6,512 nt of DNA from JBJENW01 sp051880395 (GTDB taxonomy: Bacteria > Bacillota > Clostridia > Lachnospirales > Lachnospiraceae), in the NCBI GenBank assembly GCA_051880395.1, contig JBJENW010000349.1:1-6512 (forward strand). The letters are read 5' to 3'. Position 1 is the first letter of the stretch, and each line of letters starts with the position of its first letter. This document shows positions 5,249-6,512 of this stretch, one piece after another. Both the position numbers and the translations under genes were made by a program. The notes under the pieces were generated by a model. It saw nothing but the letters and a program-made list of their open reading frames with translations. It did not search any database and was not told where the DNA came from.

Positions 5249-6103
5249 TGGCAAAAGATCGATGCAGACTACCTCTGCACGATTAAAAATGCGGATATGA
5301 AATGTGTGTGTTCCGAGTCCTCGGCTGATCACCACCTGTTTTCCCTTAATTTCATGCTGTCCAAACGCATATTTGGGAAAAAATTCAAACTGTGGAGAGA
5401 TCACACTTCCGATTCCCGGAATGCACACCAGTCCGCCATGATTATGTCCACAGACCGAAAGATCCGCTCCCCAGGCTGCATATTGCTCGCTAAAAGCAGA
5501 GTTATGAGCCAAAAGAATTCCAAACCGTTTTGTTTCCGGTTTCCCGAGATAACTTTGTACCACATCGTCCGCCATCGTAATCTTTTTCCCTTTTTTGTAA
5601 TATTCTTTTGCCAATTCCAATCCATACATGGTCAATCGATTTCCTTTGATCTCAATCTCTTCTCTTTCATTGGATAAAATATGGCAGCCTGCTAGGCGCA
5701 TTTTTTCCTCCACTGCCAGATATGCTTCCCCTTTTTCCGACTCCGGCTCCAAACAGACACGCCCTTCATGATTTCCCCTTGAAAAATAAATGGGACAGAT
5801 GCCCTGAATAGACTGAATAAACTCGGATGCAAACGAAAACTTTTCCGGATGTTTATCCATGATCAGATCGCCCGGAATTACGATCAGATCCGGTTTTTGT
5901 TCCCGAATCGCAGAAAGCAGGCGTTGATTTTCTTTTCCAAATGTATGGCAATGCAGGTCCGAAAGCAACATCACCCGCATCGGCGTTTGTATTTTTTTTG
6001 AACAAATCTGATAATTTGTCACACGAAACTGTTGCAGCTCATAATACTGCCATATGCCATATACAGCAGTTGCCGCCGCCATTCCCCCTACAAATTGAAT
6101 CAT
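5243..6103 (-). CDS. Membrane-anchored metallophosphoesterase (YkuE/YaeI-like)
   Basis: 286 residues from the chosen start. An N-terminal hydrophobic segment (about 1-20, F-V-G-G-M-A-A-A-T-A-V-Y-G-I-W) is followed by a calcineurin-like phosphoesterase domain with every metal-site motif: L-S-D49-L-H51, G-D79-L-I-M-D, G110-N-H-E113, A-H200-N and G219-H220-N-H222-G-G. Known relatives with this layout act on lipid or nucleotide phosphodiesters at the membrane; the substrate here is unassigned. The frame stays open to an ATG at 6229, but the promoter at 6129-6157 starts transcription near 6122, and GGAGGAG sits just before the ATG at 6103, so the longer start is rejected. An ATG at 6115 is also poorly placed. 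The 3' end overlaps the convergent carboxypeptidase gene by 6 bases; both may act on the cell envelope. Confidence 0.92.
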   Translation of the reverse strand: MIQFVGGMAAATAVYGIWQYYELQQFRVTNYQICSKKIQTPMRVMLLSDLHCHTFGKENQRLLSAIREQKPDLIVIPGDLIMDKHPEKFSFASEFIQSIQGICPIYFSRGNHEGRVCLEPESEKGEAYLAVEEKMRLAGCHILSNEREEIEIKGNRLTMYGLELAKEYYKKGKKITMADDVVQSYLGKPETKRFGILLAHNSAFSEQYAAWGADLSVCGHNHGGLVCIPGIGSVISPQFEFFPKYAFGQHEIKGKQVVISRGLGTHTFHIRIFNRAEVVCIDLLPS

Positions 6104-6106
6104 AAA

Positions 6107-6113
6107 CTCCTCC
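6107..6113 (-). promoter_or_regulatory. Ribosome binding site deciding the phosphoesterase start
   Basis: GGAGGAG, with its GGAGG core 5 bases before the ATG at 6103. It lies inside the in-frame region from the alternative ATG at 6115 and argues for the downstream start. Confidence 0.8.
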
Positions 6114-6128
6114 ATTGTTTTTCTTTCT

Positions 6129-6157
6129 ATTATACCCCACTTTTCCAAATATCTCAA
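6129..6157 (-). promoter_or_regulatory. Sigma-A promoter of the metallophosphoesterase gene
   Basis: On the minus strand, TTGAGA (6157-6152; 5 of 6 consensus bases) and TATAAT (6134-6129; perfect) are 17 bases apart. Transcription should start near 6122, giving a leader of only about 19 bases. The -35 box lies inside the left arm of the inverted-repeat element, while the -10 box is 12 bases outside it. Confidence 0.85.
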
Positions 6158-6191
6158 CTTTCCATTTCCGATACACAGTTTCCGGGATTCG
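6147..6191 (+). repeat. Left arm of a 45-base inverted repeat
   Basis: Matches the reverse complement of 6286-6330 at 41 of 45 positions. The mismatches are at 6159, 6161, 6164 and 6186. A 21-base block at 6165-6185 (core GATACACAGTTTCC) and a 12-base outer block (AAATATCTCAAC) are perfect. It carries the -35 box of the phosphoesterase promoter on the minus strand. Confidence 0.95.
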
Positions 6192-6285
6192 TACCACGGT
6201 AAACACAGTTTTTTTGTCTGTACACGCACTTACGCTTCTGTCAAAGCCTTTCTGGAAACAGCCGCCCCCGCCTTGCGCACCCAGC
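6192..6285. mobile_element. Core of a possible miniature inverted-repeat element
   Basis: The 94 bases between the arms contain no gene. Composition is uneven: 6260-6287 is strongly GC-rich (GCCGCCCCCGCC and following), unlike the AT-rich surroundings, and 6209-6215 is a T run. A TTGACA-like box occurs on the minus strand at 6244-6239 but has no good -10 partner. With the arms, the whole unit is 184 bases, a size usual for MITE-type non-autonomous elements. No clear target-site duplication is seen at the outer edges, so mobility is inference; a folded RNA or an invertible segment are alternatives. Confidence 0.4.
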
Positions 6286-6330
6286 CGAATTCCGGAAACT
6301 GTGTATCGGAAACGGTAGGTTGAGATATTT
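6286..6330 (-). repeat. Right arm of the 45-base inverted repeat
   Basis: Partner of 6147-6191. Just outside, GGAAAAG at 6339-6345 mirrors CTTTTCC at 6140-6146 after an 8-base gap, which hints that the original symmetry extended further. The arm carries a plus-strand TTGAGA at 6320-6325, but the position of its -10 (6343-6348, AAGAGT) is not promoter-like. Confidence 0.95.
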
Positions 6331-6512
6331 TTCGCTTAGGAAAAGAGTTGCGAACCCGATACGTTTTTGGCTGATGTATAGATTTGTTCCATCTACAACA
6401 ACTTTCGATCAAGATATATATGTATATCTGGATTTTTTTAAAATATGACAATTCAGCACACTGGAATTTTGCAAGATTTTTGTAGTCTTTTATTCAGAAA
6501 AAGCAATACAAA
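6331..6512. other. Intergenic stretch without a supported gene
   Basis: Together with 6104-6330 this makes about 400 bases with no gene. No open frame here has both a start signal and protein-like composition on either strand. It is AT-rich, with one hairpin followed by T residues (described separately) and several A/T tracts. A gene beyond the right edge could be regulated from here, but nothing in the window shows it. Confidence 0.6.
6408..6439 (+). terminator. Weak terminator-like hairpin
   Basis: ATCAAGATATA (6408-6418) pairs with TATATCTGGAT (6423-6433) with one mismatch and a 4-base loop, and is followed by six further T residues. The stem is AT-rich, so stability is low. No plus-strand gene ends nearby, which makes a terminator role uncertain. 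Confidence 0.3.

Noticed and set aside
5263..5279. 6-bp hairpin TGCAGA-ctacc-TCTGCA near the end of the phosphoesterase gene
   Set aside because: It is short, lies inside the coding region, and lacks a strong T run on either strand; the nested hairpin at 5156-5211 is a far better terminator.
6104..6229. N-terminal extension of the phosphoesterase to an ATG at 6229
   Set aside because: The extension crosses the predicted transcription start and the inverted-repeat arm, has no ribosome binding site, and the metal domain is complete without it.
6216..6244. Promoter in the core of the inverted-repeat element (TTGACA at 6244-6239, minus strand)
   Set aside because: The positions 16-18 bases downstream read TACAGA or ACAGAC, at most three matches to a -10 box.
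6230..6451. 73-codon minus-strand open frame in the right intergenic region
   Set aside because: It runs through the inverted-repeat arm and core, has no ribosome binding site, and its composition is not protein-like over its first half.

Overview
The window looks like chromosomal DNA from a low-to-moderate-GC Firmicute of the class Clostridia, probably a gut Lachnospiraceae-type anaerobe. The reasons are near-consensus sigma-A promoters, strong AGGAGG-type ribosome binding sites, a Gram-positive lipoprotein signal, a Clostridia-style TetR regulator, and a cysteine-rich D-Ala-D-Ala carboxypeptidase with an N-C-C-G-L motif. The taxonomic placement is inference from style, not from a marker gene.

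Left two thirds (1-3969): seven genes on the minus strand, closely packed and with no convincing terminator between them, so probably one operon. In transcription order they are a TetR-family repressor (3258-3881), a GNAT acetyltransferase with a TTG start (2742-3176), a small lipoprotein (2200-2718), a second GNAT-like protein with a degraded acetyl-CoA loop (1637-2203), an MBL-fold hydrolase (743-1561), a DUF1330 protein (411-716), and a multi-pass membrane protein that runs off the left edge (1-398). The cluster is headed by a perfect TTGACA-17-TATAAT promoter. Directly downstream of the -10 lies a three-unit repeat array containing a 7+2+7 palindrome, the expected operator of the repressor. 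The likely picture is a self-repressed stress, detoxification or small-molecule modification module, but the inducer and substrates cannot be read from the sequence.

Right third (3970-6512): a secreted penicillin-binding-protein-5-type D-alanyl-D-alanine carboxypeptidase on the plus strand (4082-5248) converges on a membrane-anchored metallophosphoesterase on the minus strand (5243-6103). The two genes overlap by 6 bases at their stop codons. A nested hairpin with a U-tract, placed to terminate the phosphoesterase transcript, lies inside the carboxypeptidase coding sequence.

Upstream of the phosphoesterase, 6147-6330 is a 184-base element with 45-base inverted terminal arms (4 mismatches) around a partly GC-rich 94-base core. 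It resembles a miniature inverted-repeat element or a large RNA hairpin. Its inner-strand arm provides the -35 box of the phosphoesterase promoter, while the -10 box lies in flanking DNA. The last 180 bases hold no gene that I can support.

The most noteworthy items are this inverted-repeat element and its hybrid promoter, the terminator embedded in a convergent gene, and the tandem operator of the TetR-headed operon. I see no CRISPR array, tRNA, rRNA or recognised defence system.
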